Source of the DNA: Axinella damicornis
Taxonomy: Eukaryota > Porifera > Demospongiae > Axinellida > Axinellidae
Reading direction: 5' to 3'
Assembly: GCA_963931865.1 (NCBI GenBank)
Contig: OZ007508.1
Location: 18,244,762 to 18,308,761, forward strand
Length of the DNA stretch: 64,000 nucleotides
Both the position numbers and the translations under genes were made by a program. Shown here in pieces: positions 50,400 through 63,000 of the stretch (within the stretch, counting starts at the first letter, position 1; each line of letters starts with the position of its first letter). Below the pieces are notes generated by a model. The model saw only the letters and a program-made list of their open reading frames with translations. It was not told the DNA's origin and made no database searches.

Positions 50400-53287
50400 A
50401 CTGAGTGCATACCAGTTCGGCAACGCCCACGCAACGGGGAAAGGTCGTAGTTTAATTTTTGTTTCCTGTTTATGCCATCACGTGACCTTGCACATAGTCA
50501 TATGATCATCATATGATCATTAGGTGTAGATAGAGGGACAGCAAGGGCGCCTCTCCTCTCGTGGCAGTGCTACAACCAGTGATACTCGGCCAGGGCTTTT
50601 GCTCAAAGGTTCAAAGGTTGATCGATAACGCCCACAGGGAGCACGAGACACAGAGGGAGGGGGAGACCCCTGCAAAGATTGGCATGGAGGTATCGCCTGC
50701 AGCAGGAGTCACAGAGAGGGAGGACCAATGACATGACCATTGAGTGCCTCAAGTACCTAAAGGTAAAGTGCAAATGACTACGGTGACTGATCAGACACAC
50801 AGTATTGCTTTCTGTTGCTATAGCAACAACACTTCCTATAACCATTGGTCACTGGGTGTTCAGCAAGTGCTCCACAAAGTTACCACTGGCTGATGCAGAA
50901 GTGTTGTTTCAATGGCAACAAAAATGTACCTTGGCATACATCTTACGTACAATTATGCTATGGTCCATACACCACTGCTAGTGGGTACATGGGATGAATA
51001 CAGGTGGTCGGTTAGGATTGACCAATCAGAGGCTGCGTTGGTGCACGTCTACACAAGAACTGTCAAGAAGCCAACTGAGATTGAATCTGCACTGCATACG
51101 TATATTATACTTATATCTTCTACACACACACATGCACACTCACTCTCCCTCCCTCCCCTCATGCACACAGATGTTCAGAACAGCCTTGGTCTAACGGTGT
51201 TGTGTATGCCCTGTACAAGCCAGTGACTCTGATGAACTGGGCCCACGAGGGGGAGGTTCTGCACATCATGGAGCGCAAGGGCAGGGCTGATCAGTCGTGG
51301 TGGCCTGGGAAGAGAACTCAAGGGTTACATCCCGTGCACCCATCTTGGAACAAACGAGAGACACAGTTATACTCTAGTCTAGTTGTACAGGTTAAGCCAT
51401 TCTCAGATTGCTGTTGCTGGAAGTACTACTTTTGTTTTGTGGGCTGAGAAAATGCAGCTGTACACAATTATGTTCTTGTGGCTTAATTGCCGGAGGATAA
51501 ATGGATGTCATGGCAGTGGGCACCTCTTTGATCTGAATTGGGATTCAAATATTGACTTTTCGCAGGTTGTAACCTCCCTCGCACAGTATAAATCATCAGC
51601 TCGAAGACCTTCAGGTAGCGGTTTAATCTACTAGCTCCAGTTTAATGGACTTCACACACAGTACATGGCCATAGGTCCAGTTAAATGCTACCAGTTGTTG
51701 CAGACCAGTAGTATTGGCTTAACTGCTCCTAAAAAAAACAAAAAAACTATCACTGAAGTTCGAGTTCAAGCATAACTCATCAGATGTGGAAAAGCTTCGA
51801 ATTCAGGATACAGAGTTCAAGCAAGGCAACCAAATAATAAGTGGAGCAGGTAGCTTGGAAGGAGGGTGAGGTCAGCTGTGTTTTCAGGAGCTGTACATGT
51901 AGCCAGTAGCTTAGCTGCGTAGTTTGATTTCGCCAACATAACATTTTTGCATCTGTTGTATAGCTACATCTCTTTTCCAGCCATAGCTAAGTAACTGATT
52001 GCAGATGCATAACGCCCAGATCATGATGGCAAACACTGTCAAAGTATAGTTCTCAGTTGTGCTCATGATGCGTTCAACAGGTATTATAGCATACATAATT
52101 AGCTACACGCAGCCCGAACTATAGTCTCGAAAAATCGTCTGGGAACGAGACTAGCTACCAGAACTAGTCTGGCCCCGCGAGACTAACCCGAACTCAGATG
52201 AGGAGGTCAAATAGATATCAGTAGCTGTGCAGAGACTAGAGTTCAAGCAGCTTTCTCAGTGAAAAGGAGGGCAATTCGAGAGCAGACAGTTGTGTTTCTG
52301 AGGAGCTGTATAGTTAGCTAACGGCCGGCTGGGGTTTGAAAATATTTTGGCGGGAAGTCAAAGTCAGGTGGTACGCGCATGCGCAACCGGAAACAGCTGG
52401 CTGTGGCTTAAATGCTGAATTTGTACCTAGTTTTGGCGGGAAGTCGGGATGGCACACTCGCTAAGCACTTGCTTTGCAGCCTGGGGGTTGAGTGTTCGCC
52501 TCCCCAATAACCGAGTACGAGTCTGGGCCACCACTCCGTACATACCGGTTCTCGACTTCCCCGCCTAGCAGCTTGAGTACGCCGGTTCCCATCTGACCAC
52601 CGAAGCTAAAGGTGTTCTGGTAGAAAGCAGGTTAGCCTCCTGTGATTCCAGGACCGCCTATCCAGCGCTCCTGAGGCTCACACTTCGGTGTCTGACCTGT
52701 CACGGAGGGATGGGTGAGTTGCTAGGTTGTATTTTTTTTCTCCTTTTTTTTTTCTTCTTTCCTAGCCTTTTTTTTTTTCCTTCTTTTTCTGTTCTTAATG
52801 GAGGGAGGCTGCATTGCTAGGCTTGTTATTATGATTTTGGGTGTTTCTTTTTTTTTGCTGCTCTTTTGTTTCTTGTTTACTTTCTCCTTCCAGCATCTTA
52901 TCAGTGAAAGCCACACCACGTTATAACTCCTCCAATTCCTTACACTCCCTCACCAAACAAAGAGAACAGACACTGTCACTCACTCACACACCTTGAACCT
53001 GCACCCAATATTCAAGTACAATCATGAACTAGGCATGGGCTAGGTGCATTAGGTCTACCATGTGATGGGTCACAGAACCACCATTACGAGTTACGCAAAG
53101 CTAAGCCTAATAATTCACAAGGCAGACACAAAGTGCAATACATCACAGCTTACAAGTTGAAAGTACAATGACGTTATGAGTCAAGCATCAAAAAGAGGTA
53201 AGCGATTGCTAACACGTAAGTATGTATATACATGTGAAACTGTTTTTTCCACCTATATTTAATTTACTCGTGTCACCAGTGGCCGCA
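50400..53287. other. Intergenic region between WDPCP and SLC35F6
   Basis: Mostly without recognised genes. Contains a weak coding-like stretch at 51176-51330 (plus; ALYKPVTLMNWAHEGEVLHI and a further ~20 residues, unknown), foldback fragments at 52121-52185 and a composite SINE-like unit at 52430-52745. Poly(T)/poly(A) patches run from 52731 to 52860. Confidence 0.5.
52430..52745 (+). repeat. Possible composite tRNA/5S-derived SINE
   Basis: Head: GGCACACTCGCTAAGCACTT and GCTTTGCAGCC recall a tRNA with GGTTGAGTGTTCG as a decayed B box. Second part: CCCATCTGACCACCGAAGCT, AAGCAGGTTAG and GGACCGCC in the order of the 5S rRNA internal promoter. Ends in a T-rich tract. Diverged; suggestive only. 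Confidence 0.35.
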
Positions 53288-56200
53288 TCAGTCTGAGTTT
53301 ATCGCATACTTTGCGGGCGGCGGAGAGGAGTCCTTTTCTATTGGGCTTGGTGACAAAAGAGGCCTCTTTTCAGGATTCCTGTCCTGAACGCTGTGGTCAC
53401 GCTGGTACTTGTAGAACAACTTTGCCCGGATCAAACGGAAGGCTGGCATGAAGATGAGATCGTAGTAGATGCAAGTCCCCACGAAGAGGATGCCGTAGCC
53501 GACAGGCTGTAAAGGCTCAAACTTTTGCCACTGAAGAATGAGGGAGACAACCCAGATGAAGATGGTACGCACGCTGTCCAGCACCATTCTGGTCGTAGCA
53601 CTCATGGTCTTGGTGACGGTGAGACCAGAGAAGTTGAAAAACGCGATGCTGACGATCATGCCGAGGGTGGCAACCAACAGCAGCGGTGCTTGAAAGATCT
53701 GGTACAGACCATCGACGGAGTCCTCGAAGCGCGTGGTGATCTGCCAGAAGTCCTGTGTCGCAGGTAAGTGCCACGGGATGAAGAACATGGGGAACAGCAG
53801 CACGGTGAGCACGGAGAACCCAAAGATTCCCTCCCAGCCCACACCCTGAAGCGCAGGCACTTCGTACTTCTTGATAACCTTCTCCTCAAAGGTCATTTGG
53901 ATTGCCACGATGCCCTGAGCAAAGACAATCAGAAGATCGCCAGCCAGAACGGTGTTCCTCTCCATGTGCTGCGTGCTTTGGAAGAAGACGACGTCTCCTA
54001 TTCCAACCAACACCAGTCCTATGACGACCGTGAACATCCCCAGCCACTGGTGAATCTTCAGTCTGGTCCCGAGGAAAGCCACTGAGAGTAGACCTGTGAA
54101 GATGATGACACTTCCCCTCAGCATCTGAAAACTGGAAGCATACGTCCAGGTCAGCCCGACATACATGGTTGAGGTCGCAGTAAGATCGCACATGGCTGGC
54201 ACGGCCCAAATAAGGGGGTTAAACTTCTGCGGGCCGAAGATGCTAATGTCCTTTTTCCAGAAGGCATAATATATGTACTGGATCTTGAAGACAACATAGC
54301 ACGACATTTCACCGAGAAACATCATAGAGGCCTGTTGGGGGAGAACAGAAAATTACAACATACTCTCTACAAATGCATGACATCACACAAAAGCATTTCG
54401 AACCATTCAATGGGGGATGAACTGTAGCGTGGCAAAGTAAGGGCAGGAGGTGCCTTGCATACATACACTGTACATCTTGGTCAATTTTCAAGGGGGAATC
54501 ACCCCCTGAAATCGCTAGGGAATGATGTTGAGTTTTATTATAGCAGTTTACAACTCGGACTCATTCAGTAGCTTCAATGAGTTTATAAACTACCATAAAG
54601 AAACACCTGTATACACAAGCCCTGAATGGCCACAGAATATTACAGTGACTACAGTCAATGCACAAACAATTCCCTGTCTATGGTGGTGAAGGAGGGTCCA
54701 ACTACATATGTGTTGTCGAACTCTTTGACTTTCAGCTCCATTTTGAATAGTGAGATTGTTTGTAGGTATTTAACAGAACCATGCATACGCACAGTAGGTA
54801 GCATAGGTGAAATGTGCTGTGGAGCAGTTCAAAGACACGCAGTTGACTATTGGTTGCCCTACTAAGGTGGGGCAGCTGGGACAGCTGCACTCCATAAACC
54901 AGAACTCAGGTTCAATGAAGTGTACATATGCAAAGGCTAAGATTACATAGCTATGTACGCAAAACATGCCTTGCAAATTAGCTTCACTATATGTGACCGG
55001 ATTTGCGAAAACCCGACACTTCCCGGATTTTGAAAAAATTGAGTTAACACCGGAAATGGTAACCGCTACCTTTCATCTTGCTGTAGAGCAAATTTCAAAG
55101 CGATCGGTCATCCAGTTGCCGAGATACAGCTCGAAACGCGCACGGAATACGCAAAACTGCTTTCCGTGTAAATGCAATTTTTGACGTTGCTATGGTGTGT
55201 GATTATTTTCCGTATACTATCCGTGTTACGTGTCGTCCATTGTTAAGTAGCTGGACGCGTTTAGTTCGTGCTGAAGCTAGCTAGCCGTGTTTTTCGCGAC
55301 TCATCCGATAGATAGGTAGGTCAGACGGAGTGAAAATGGACAGAATAAACCAGAGGACAGCGTGAAATGACACCGTTTGTGGTAAGTAGTTCGTTCTGTG
55401 TGCGTAGCAACGACTTCCGTATACTAATTTATGCACGACGATATAGCTTGAGTTCGGGCTTATAACGCCGGAATGGAAGTAGATCCAGGCTTTATACTTC
55501 GATATCTTGTAGTCCATGGGTCTGCTGACCCATTGCTGTAATAACCGCGTTTTCGCCGAAATGTTGCTTTGTGACTATAATTGCCTCTAACACTAAATCA
55601 ATAAATCCGGGAAGTGTCGGGTTTTCGCAAATCTGGTCACATATTTGGTAGCACACAAACTCACATACACATGGCATCGTTTACTTAAAATCCACAAGCG
55701 CCATTGGAGGAAGGGATAAGCTTGAGCAAGCCCCACAGTGACCACTAGACAGATGATAATTATCAGGGGCGAGCTTGAGCAAAACCCGTTGGGAAAGAGG
55801 AGTGCTGCACAAAGTACTGGTTTCCATGTGATCAAAACACAATCATGAAATATCAACACGGAAAGCCGGAAAGCCTCAACAAAGTACTTGATGTGTTAGA
55901 ATCAGTGAGTTAGTGCAGGGTTTTGTGAGCAGCTTCCTGTTACTCATCACTCTCAGCTTGTTGCCGCAGCTCTGTCCGACTCTCCCTCTCTCGCTGAAGC
56001 CTTCACTCGCACACCTTCGCAACGTTATTGCTCACTAGCCATTAAAACACTCCAGTATACATGTACATCTTGCACCCATATAAGGTAAGTACAAGAGTTG
56101 GGCATTCCTCTACCACATAGGCAGCTCATCTTCCAGTTGTGAAGACTGATTACATAACGCACCTGGAGGTACGGGTGAATGAAGATGTGGGGAGCCCTTG

Positions 56201-56939
56201 GGTTCGTTCCAGGGGAGTATAGCACGTCAGACCATCTACAGGGAAGAAATGTCGTGAAAATCAATCAATCAGAAGGTCACATTCATCAATGCAACTGCAC
56301 CAGAAAATCAAGACTTAATTACTACTGGCATACAGTCCTGTGTGAACACAGATTTCGATGGCAACTTGGACGTGTGCACTTAATGCACGACTAAGTTGTG
56401 CCTAGCACTGGACTGCATGATTGACAATCAGGAGAATATAGGTGAGGTACATTACAGATGTAGACAAGAATGGGGACAATGTATAACACTAGCAGAAGTA
56501 CTAACTACCAGTACTAAACACACAATTAGGCCCTAGCCATTGCCAAAAGGGCTGAGACTAAACAGTGCAAGCATTACGATGGTTGAGCCATGCAATTATG
56601 GCTGGATGGGATGGTACCTGTTCGAGGACGGTAATGCAGCCTTTTAGTCGGATCACAAATTATCAATACAACTATTCTACTCCAGTCAAAAGACTTTGAA
56701 TCAACCAATTGATCCAGGTCCCACGACAGTGCCATCAAGCAGCTGTGGTGTGCATTAATTAGAGTTGAAGGGGAGTGAGGAATTGCTTAGAACCACTAGC
56801 GAAATGTTGACACCATACAAGGACTACCAACTCTTTGCTCCCAAACTCACTTTGCTGCCAGGGTGTTGATGGTGCCGGTGCCCACCATGATGGCGGCGAT
56901 GACAAGGTTGAACACCACCATCCCAAACTCCATTGCCAT
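53288..56939 (-). CDS. SLC35F6: SLC35F6-like drug/metabolite-superfamily transporter
   Basis: Coding exons 56851-56939, 56163-56235 and 53288-54331 join in frame to 401 aa (human 371). Ten-TM DMT fold: GTGTINTLAAKWSD (TM1 end), FLGEMSCY, ASSFQMLRGSVIIFTGLLSVAFLG (the strongest family stretch; positions about 135-158), DLLIVFAQGIVAIQMTFEEK, GVGWEGIFGF, SIAFFNFSGLTVTK and SATTRMVLDSVRT. The tail carries RPLLSPSP, an acidic/dileucine-like signal position as in the lysosomal human protein (inference). Human SLC35F6 binds the ADP/ATP carrier ANT2. An acceptor-like TTCTAG lies just before the ATG, so a 5'UTR exon may exist upstream. The last 1,044 nt are uninterrupted, unlike the short exons of neighbouring genes. 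Confidence 0.93.
54332..56162. other. SLC35F6 intron 2
   Basis: Holds the 656-bp inverted-repeat element at 54989-55644; the remainder shows no gene or clear repeat. Confidence 0.6.
54989..55644. mobile_element. MITE with ~42-bp terminal inverted repeats
   Basis: Left end ATATGTGACCGGATTTGCGA (54989 on), right end TCGCAAATCTGGTCACATAT (to 55644); the arms (to 55030 and from 55603) differ at about two positions. AT dinucleotides at the borders suit a TA-type target. The interior has no transposase. Inserted in an SLC35F6 intron. Confidence 0.85.
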
Positions 56940-57809
56940 CCTAGAACAAAGAGAGATGGGGAGATACATGTAAGGGTGACAGGGATGGTGAGTGAATGTA
57001 CATGTACGTGCCTGCACATGCACACTTGTCAAATCTCCATGCATAAAACAGGCAGTGAATGGGCAGCTCCAAGACTCAACTTGATGAGCAATGCTGCTTG
57101 GGTGCTGATATGAATATCGCGCTGATGTACGTGTAGTACACCGAACTAGATCCCTTAGAAGACATTGACAAAAAAAAGGACTGATCGCTAGCAGCAGCAG
57201 CACACTCTATTCTGGACTACATTTGACCTGAATATTAGCCGCGGCTACTATTCAAGGGTGGTGTCATGAAGCAATTCGCAGGCAGTGATCAATCAAGTGA
57301 TTGCCAAAACAATGATTGCGCACATTTCAACTTGGCCTTATTCACAAACATCATAGATCGCACTATAGATACAAATGTCGTTCACGTTTGGCATGAAAGC
57401 CTTCCTACAACTTATCAGGTCACATGAACTGTTAATTTCTCAGGCCATTAAAGGAAGCTTAGGAAGTGAGCTTGTGAAGCGATCATTCAGTTCAAAATGT
57501 TATGGTCTAAAATGTTATGGTTCAAAATGATATGGTCTCACCGCAGACAAAGCTAACATGAGCCGCTCAATACTAGCTTGCAGGATCTTATTAGAGCACG
57601 CCTACTGCTAGCCTTTAATGGTGAGAGTAGTACAGCCACACGTGGTAAGTTGGACGGCTAGTTTGGGTGAAGGACCGGCCATTGGTAGCAGTGTAAGATC
57701 TTCATGCTTGAGCATTGTTATTTTGTAAGGTGGTATTCAGCATGCATCTTTGTCTGGGGGTATAGGTGTGGTGCCCAGCCATGGCCCGGATCTATCCTCC
57801 CTCTCCCAC

Positions 57810-58233
57810 TTAAGGTTACGGGATACTCGTGCGCGCGCTGTGCAAAATGTATTGGGAAATGTATACTTAAGCTCGCTAACCAAAAATCTCTGGTACGAAC
57901 AGCGTGAGCAACTTGATTCTGGTGGTGGAGGTGCGCTGTCACAAGGTGCAGGGCATGACAGAAGCTTTTACCGATACGCTGTATAGCCGTGCAAAAACGA
58001 GCAGTTCAGTTCACCAAAAAGCCGTATTTACCGCTTTTCCCGAGCGAGACAGCAGATAAATCTGGCAGGGATTATGCTATCGAAAAAAAGCTTCCGTCAT
58101 GCCCTGCACCTTGGGACAGCGCACCTCCACCTCCAGAATCAAGTTGCTCACGCTGTTCGTACCAGAGATTTTTGGTTAGTGAGCTTAAGTATACATTTCA
58201 CACGGCGTGCGCACGAGTATCCCGTAACCTTAA
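57810..58233. mobile_element. Foldback element with ~155-bp arms
   Basis: TTAAGGTTACGGGATACTCG at the left is complementary to CGAGTATCCCGTAACCTTAA at the right. Pairing continues through CTAACCAAAAATCTCTGGTA and GATTCTGGTGGTGGAGGTGC to a ~110-bp centre. Open frames in it are by-products of the arms. Confidence 0.85.
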
Positions 58234-58273
58234 CCATACTGCCAAATTGTAAGACCCTCCCCTCCCCTATTCC

Positions 58274-58342
58274 TAGCCTCATTCCCAGGCCCCGCCCAGT
58301 TTCCGTCGCTTGCAGTACAGAAAAGGGGGAAAGGCCTGAAAG
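58274..58342. mobile_element. Foldback repeat, partly decayed
   Basis: TAGCCTCATTCCCAGGCC with TTTCCGTCGCTTGCAGTAC; the right end stops at AAGGCCTGAAAG. Confidence 0.6.
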
Positions 58343-59609
58343 TTTCCTCACATGAGCATGAACGAATGGCAAATTGTCAGAACAAAGACGGTACGTTTTG
58401 CGTGTTGTTCAACCATAAAGTGAGTATGACAGTCGTCCCCCGCTAGCTAGATTTGTGTGGCATGTTATCTGGTCCTTCGCTCTTCTTGCTGTTCTGAGCC
58501 CCAGTACACCCATGAATCTTTCTACCGTCTTTCAACCCTTGACGTCACTCATGTGATAAAACTTACCAGGCCCTCTCCCACTTAACCATACTGCAAGCGA
58601 CGGAAAGCCGACCTGGAACGAGGCAACCCAATTCCCACTTAGAAAGTGTATGATAACATTGTCCGAAACTCTACATTAAACTGAGAACTCCGTAACGAGT
58701 GCTCCGCGATGAGTACTCGGTAATGCTGGCCCTCATGAACCCTAAGGGGCCATTCTTTGCTATGCTATCGATCAGTAAGAGTTTTTGACAAAATAGATAG
58801 AAACCTTTGATTCACTGACTATTCTAGTTAGGGATTAGAAACAATCGCCCCTCACCTTGATAATCGATCGCGAACACTGCACTGCAGCAACGGGGCGAAA
58901 AATCTGGGCGAAACAGCACGAGGACAGAGCTAGAGGTGCCGGAGGTCAAAGTCACGTCACATGATAGAATACTGGTGCGTATACGGAGGTAGAATCACGT
59001 CTCATGCATCACCCACTAAAATTTCAGCTAGCCCCACCCTGAATCATTTGTGATGTATCAAGTGATGAATGGATCCGAGGTTGCTAGTGCTGGATGGGTA
59101 TATATAGGGAGAGTTGGCATACCTGCGCGAGCCTTGTAGCCCACCATATTCCTGCATAATAATTATATGATCATGATTCTCCAGCATGCATGTGCAATGA
59201 TCCTGCAATAAAACTTAAAATCTGCCTCCTATTTTGAGTGGAACACTGCAGCTGTATTACGTATAAGACTAAAACCAAAGATTGCGTGCATTTGCATGTG
59301 TGCACTGTGAAGCCTGTAGCCGAGTGTCAGACCGGATATAGCTAGGACCAGATTAGTGATCATAATTATGATGTGCAGGACTGCATAACCTGGACCATGC
59401 AGCTGCACATGGATGCATGCAGAGAGCTGCTAGCTTGAGCCGGACCCAATCAGGGAGCAGTACAGGGGTGTAGCTGAAGCTATTGTGATTCAGTCTCCAG
59501 GTTCTTATAGCTGCAGCAATGGCTGCATAATATATAATTATACTCTTGTAACATAGTGCATGGGAATTATAAGTTGAAAGGCACCACCACAGTGGACAAA
59601 TCCCATCCA

Positions 59610-59856
59610 TGTACCCTAGGGTACATGGGGGCTAGCTCCATGGCAACTGTGGTTTTCTATAGAAAACCACAGTTGCCATGGAGCCCCCATGTACCTATAG
59701 TGTCAGTCAGCTGTACCATGACTTCGCTAGGGTGTATGAGCTAGATTTGTACCCTTTGTGCAGTTTTATGTCTCCCTCGGCCTTCGCCCTCGGTAATATA
59801 TACATAAAACTGCACTCAGGGTACAAATCCCATACACCCTAGCAAGCCATGGTACA
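59610..59856. repeat. Cluster of three nested palindromes
   Basis: CATGTACCCTAGGGTACATG is followed by a ~74-bp hairpin (59621-59694; GGCAACTGTGGTTTTCTATA centre) and then a ~145-bp hairpin (59712-59856; GTGCAGTTTTATG / CATAAAACTGCAC arms). Confidence 0.85.
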
Positions 59857-60027
59857 TGTCCATCCATTTCACCGCAAGAATTCATTCTGCTCAGTAATAA
59901 CTGGGAAATAATATTATCATGCAGCATACACAGACATACAATTGAAGGTTGCAGTGCATTCCTGCTGACCAAAAACAAACTGTCAATCAAATACAACAAA
60001 ATTACTCAAGGTTTCCAAAATAGTTCC

Positions 60028-63000
60028 TCATACCAACGCCCACTCTCCTGCACACTCGTTGGCGTACAGATGGTAACTTTGGTTGATGACGCTTGCAATT
60101 TCCTGCAGGGTGGAGTATGATTGTGCATGTGATGTTCAATAACAGCAAACTGGATGCAGTGGGTGGAGTCAGTCAGTGCAAGACAGCTATATAGCACGTT
60201 AGTAGCATACAGTTATGCCAGGTATTTGTCATGCATGTATGTGTGAATACTGTAGTTTGCTGATTATTTCGTGTGGCAATAATTTCATGGTCTAGCTACT
60301 AAGCGTGATACACAAATATTTTGTGAGGGAAACTTTCGCTGATTACATCACTGCGAAAATTAATTCCGCTCAGTTACTGTTGACGTGTGACCGTGCTAAT
60401 TTTACATTTCAACTTACACTTGCCAGTTCTCCATTGCGAACAGAGATATGATGTAACTTTTGTCCCTGCAAGTAATAAAACAAATGCACTGCTTGTATAC
60501 TAGTTCACTGCTAAAAAAATGTGGTGCTATATTAGCACCAAAAGTGTTATATTTGGAACAGTCTCATGGATGATGATTCCTTGTTATTGCATGAGCCTGT
60601 GAGGGCCATCGCGTACACCACAGATGATAATATATGTGTACAAGTAGTTTCTAATACTCACCTTCCACTGAGAAGCATAATTGATGATCACATTGGTGTC
60701 TTTCACTTCAACCGCACTTGCCATACGCTTGAATTTGGCTATGCCAACTGACTTCCAGCCTTCAGTCAACAGCCTGCTTTCAATTACCATCAGTCGCCTG
60801 AAGATGTACAACACAAGGCCAACACTATGACAGTTACAGTGTCAAGCACCAATGAGCAGGAGGAGGAGTGTTCACTGTATTAATCTATAGAGTAATGCTA
60901 GTTTATTGTGTGTACATTACTTTTGCGGACTTCGTGAGTGCTTAATTTACGGGAATAGCCCTTAGTGGGTGTGGTTGCAACTTGATGCTGAAGCAATGAA
61001 CGCTAGCGAGCTGTCGCCGAAGCAGTAATGGACGTTCCTGCAGCCTGTGTATCGTAACAAAAGCAAAGGGGTCCATGCTTCTACAGGTTGCAGTGTCCTT
61101 CTGCTGGAAAGCCACACAGTCGGTGCTGTAGCAATCGTGAGCAAGTGAGAGCACAAAGCAGCAGTACAATCTTTGAGGGAGGGGCTAAGATCTTTGAGGG
61201 AGGGGCTAAGATCTTTGAGGGAGGGGCTAAGATCGCAAAACGTGCAGCCACAAATCACAAAGATATGAAAGTACTTGAATAAAATTTCCCACATGTAAAT
61301 CATATGGTAATAATTACCTGTCAGTGACGAGCACAAACGATTTGTCTGAGATCTGAACGTGCCCAAAGTAGTAGTCAGATTCCACGAACCTGCCTTCATC
61401 CACTCTCTGCAGAACAATGGTTCCAATATCAAGAGGTCATTGTGCTAGCAAGGCCATATAAATCTTACAACAAGTAGTGCAGTCCCAATGGCTTTTTGAG
61501 GAGAGTACGGTTTCACAACCTGGGAATGCAGAAGAGATGTGGATCATAATCGGACACAATGGTCACACGTATCAGGGAAACTCACTCCATCTCTTCCAAT
61601 GTGCCGTGGAGGCCTGATATCTGAGACTTCAAAGCTTCCAATCTGTGTTTTTCTGTCCATATCCAGGATTCCAGATGTAACATACAGGATACATAGCCTT
61701 GATAACAGTTGTCCCCCACTAGCTGGATGTTTAGGACTGGTCTTAGCCCCAGTACACAATCTACCATCCCTTCATCACTCATGTGAGATTATACACCAGG
61801 CTCTCCCTGCTTTTCTGTACTGAAAGTTGCATGAGGGCTTGGGAATGAGGCTACAAAGCTATGTGAATTACAGATCTACGTAAGAGTTCACATACCTAGT
61901 CACAAAGCCGAGTGTTCCACTGGCCAGGTCAACCAGACCACCTGTGGGTCTCACTAGCAACCCAACCAGACCACGGCCGGTCCCCTTGAGTAGACCCACT
62001 GCACCCTCCTTCTGAAGACCTGGATGAAACAGCTCACTGATGAACAATTCATTGATGGCGCATGTCACACTTTGCTGACTGCTAGTTATTCTGCATCAGA
62101 ATAGCTTCAACTCTGGCTACATTGGTCGCTTACCTTTCACAGGCTGTGTGACAACCCCAGTCACTCCTTCAAATAAATTCTGTGGAAGGCAGAAGACCAG
62201 AGGTTAACCCTATCACCGGTACAGGACAGATCTGCCCCTTCACTTTTTTAGTATTTTACGGAATGTAATATTCGATTTCAGTGAACAATTGAACGTTTAT
62301 TGTCTCTCAACTGCTTGAGATTTCTTGCCGGTGAAGTGTTAAGATCAGCAGCATGAATAAATGCATTTTCATGCTACCAATACTAACCTTGGCAAATCCT
62401 CCCAGTTTGGATCCGAGTTTTGGAGGGCGGGCCTTCTCCTGCTGCCTCTTGTCAATGAACTCATCATCAAAGGTCAGCTTTGCAAACACATCCCCAAATG
62501 CTCCGGTAATCCGAGCACCGGCACCTGTTAGGCCACCTTGGAATGCACAAGAAGAACAGCTTGTTAAGCTTGCTCCAGAATACATAATATTACATCATTG
62601 GATCAAGCACATGCAGTAAAGCTCAGTTTTCACAGTGATATGATGTGCATCTTTAAAATTGATACCAGGATTTGGAACGCTTTTCTGATATGAGTTCGTG
62701 GTGCAGCTTCGCCACAAACCGGAAGGCTTCTTTTGAAAACCGGAAGGCTTCTTCCGAGAATCGGAAGGTTTCTTCTGAAGAGCGCTGGCTTTGTACGTAC
62801 CTAACGGTGCAGCTTCTCTTGATCTTCCAAGCTTCGTTTAGGGCTTCTGCAGCTCCGTTTAGGGCTTCTGCAGTTGCGTTTAGGTCTTCCGCGTTCACAT
62901 TTGTAATGGAAAACTGAACCAGCGATGGAAAGGTTTCCAAATCTTGGCATCAATTTAAAGACGCGTACCATACCTCTGCTCTGTATACTCTCACCTTGTC

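Larger units (their letters stand above)
56940..60027. other. Intergenic region between SLC35F6 and VPS13
   Basis: No gene recognised. Contains the foldback element 57810-58233, a foldback-family copy at 58274-58342, and the palindrome cluster 59610-59856. The first part presumably includes the SLC35F6 promoter. Confidence 0.55.

Noticed and set aside
57704..58372. Several short open frames around 57.7-58.4 kb
   Set aside because: They mirror each other because they lie in the two arms of the foldback element.
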